Shown here piece after piece: positions 63,801-64,000 of a stretch of 64,000 bases of DNA. The stretch comes from Plantago major (lineage: Eukaryota; Streptophyta; Magnoliopsida; Lamiales; Plantaginaceae). The stretch is from the NCBI GenBank assembly GCA_026545765.1, contig CM048844.1:21770237-21834236 (forward strand), in the 5' to 3' direction. Numbering within the stretch: the stretch's first letter is position 1; each line of letters begins with the position of its first letter. The notes beneath the pieces are model-generated. The model was not told where the DNA came from. It did not search any database and worked only from the letters and a program-made list of their open reading frames with translations. A program made the position numbers and the translations under genes.

Positions 63801-64000
63801 GTCCCGATAAAACCCCTCTGGGCCGACGGACACGTATCCGTCGGCCTAGAAGGGCCGATCCACCGCTATTTGGGGCGACGGATAGGTATCCGTCGCTCCA
63901 TAGTGAAGGTATCCGTCGCCCCATAGCGACGGATAATCCTATCCGTCGCCCCTTTTTTTTTTAAATTAAAAATATTAACGACGGATAAAATTATCCGTCG
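63800..64000. repeat. Second GACGGAT palindrome zone of the CACTA element
   Basis: Inverted GCGACGGAT/ATCCGTCGC modules and GCCGACGGA variants fill the last 200 bp and continue past the edge. They match the arrays at 22730-23790, 26385-26676 and 56195-56640 and mark the approach to the other terminus of the CACTA element. Confidence 0.8.

Larger units (their letters stand above)
56178..64000 (-). mobile_element. Large CACTA (En/Spm) transposon, runs off the window
   Basis: The left terminus is CACTACAAAAAAACTGGGC at 56178, inside Copia gag. GCGACGGAT palindromes form the subterminal zone (to about 56640), a minus-strand second gene lies at about 56830-58660, the tnp2 transposase at 58682-62188, a partial second copy of the tnp2 front at 62470-62930, and another GACGGAT zone starts near 63800. 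The second terminus is beyond the window. A degenerate terminus-like sequence at 56655-56674 leaves open that the first 500 bp are a separate small CACTA. Confidence 0.82.

Overview
The window is nuclear DNA of a flowering plant, most likely a eudicot. The genes are split by GT-AG introns, intergenic DNA is AT-rich, and plant-only families occur (LSD1-type zinc finger, Iwr1/RDM4, fasciclin-like arabinogalactan protein, dirigent). The species cannot be named from the sequence. All exon coordinates were read by eye from splice sites, frame continuity and remembered family sequences. No search or alignment was run.

Left arm (1-17 kb), gene-dense: an N-terminal protein methyltransferase (+, 855-4922), a bHLH52/53-like transcription factor (-, 6501-7507), a PRUNE-type DHH-superfamily phosphoesterase (+, 8937-11955), and an RDM4/DMS4 homologue (-, 12683-17169) in tail-to-tail order with the PRUNE gene. 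Introns of the first and last of these carry small DNA transposons with clear target-site duplications.

First repeat island (17-30 kb): a dirigent pseudogene, AT-rich paired repeats, RNase H-like retroelement debris, a rearranged Helitron with a 72-86 bp tandem repeat and a nested mini-CACTA, a LINE ORF1-like (DUF4283) fragment, another CACTA end, and a decayed Helitron Rep/helicase gene.

Middle genes (30-43 kb): an intronless fasciclin-like AGP (+, 30552-31247), a JMJ14/15/18-type histone demethylase (-, 32360-36339) and an LSD1 zinc-finger gene (-, 40340-42657).

Second repeat island (43-64 kb): AT-rich paired repeats, a ~55-bp-unit minisatellite of about 1.6 kb, a structurally complete non-autonomous Helitron (46290-47535), then a nested stack. 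The stack is a broken Ty1/Copia element (minus strand, from 48421) cut near its 3' end by a PIF/Harbinger transposon (48916-52151) and in gag by a CACTA transposon that starts at 56178 and runs off the right edge with its tnp2 gene.

The ordinary genes do not form a pathway. RDM4 and JMJ14-type proteins are both linked in Arabidopsis to RNA-directed DNA methylation and transposon silencing, so their flanking a transposon island is notable, though it may be chance. The strongest unusual signals are structural: nested elements with exact junctions, GACGGAT palindrome arrays shared by several CACTA copies, two copies of a short element with a Helitron-like end, a tandem triplication of an exon fragment inside an intron, and a duplicated 5' module in a CACTA transposase region. 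I found no convincing undescribed biochemical system.
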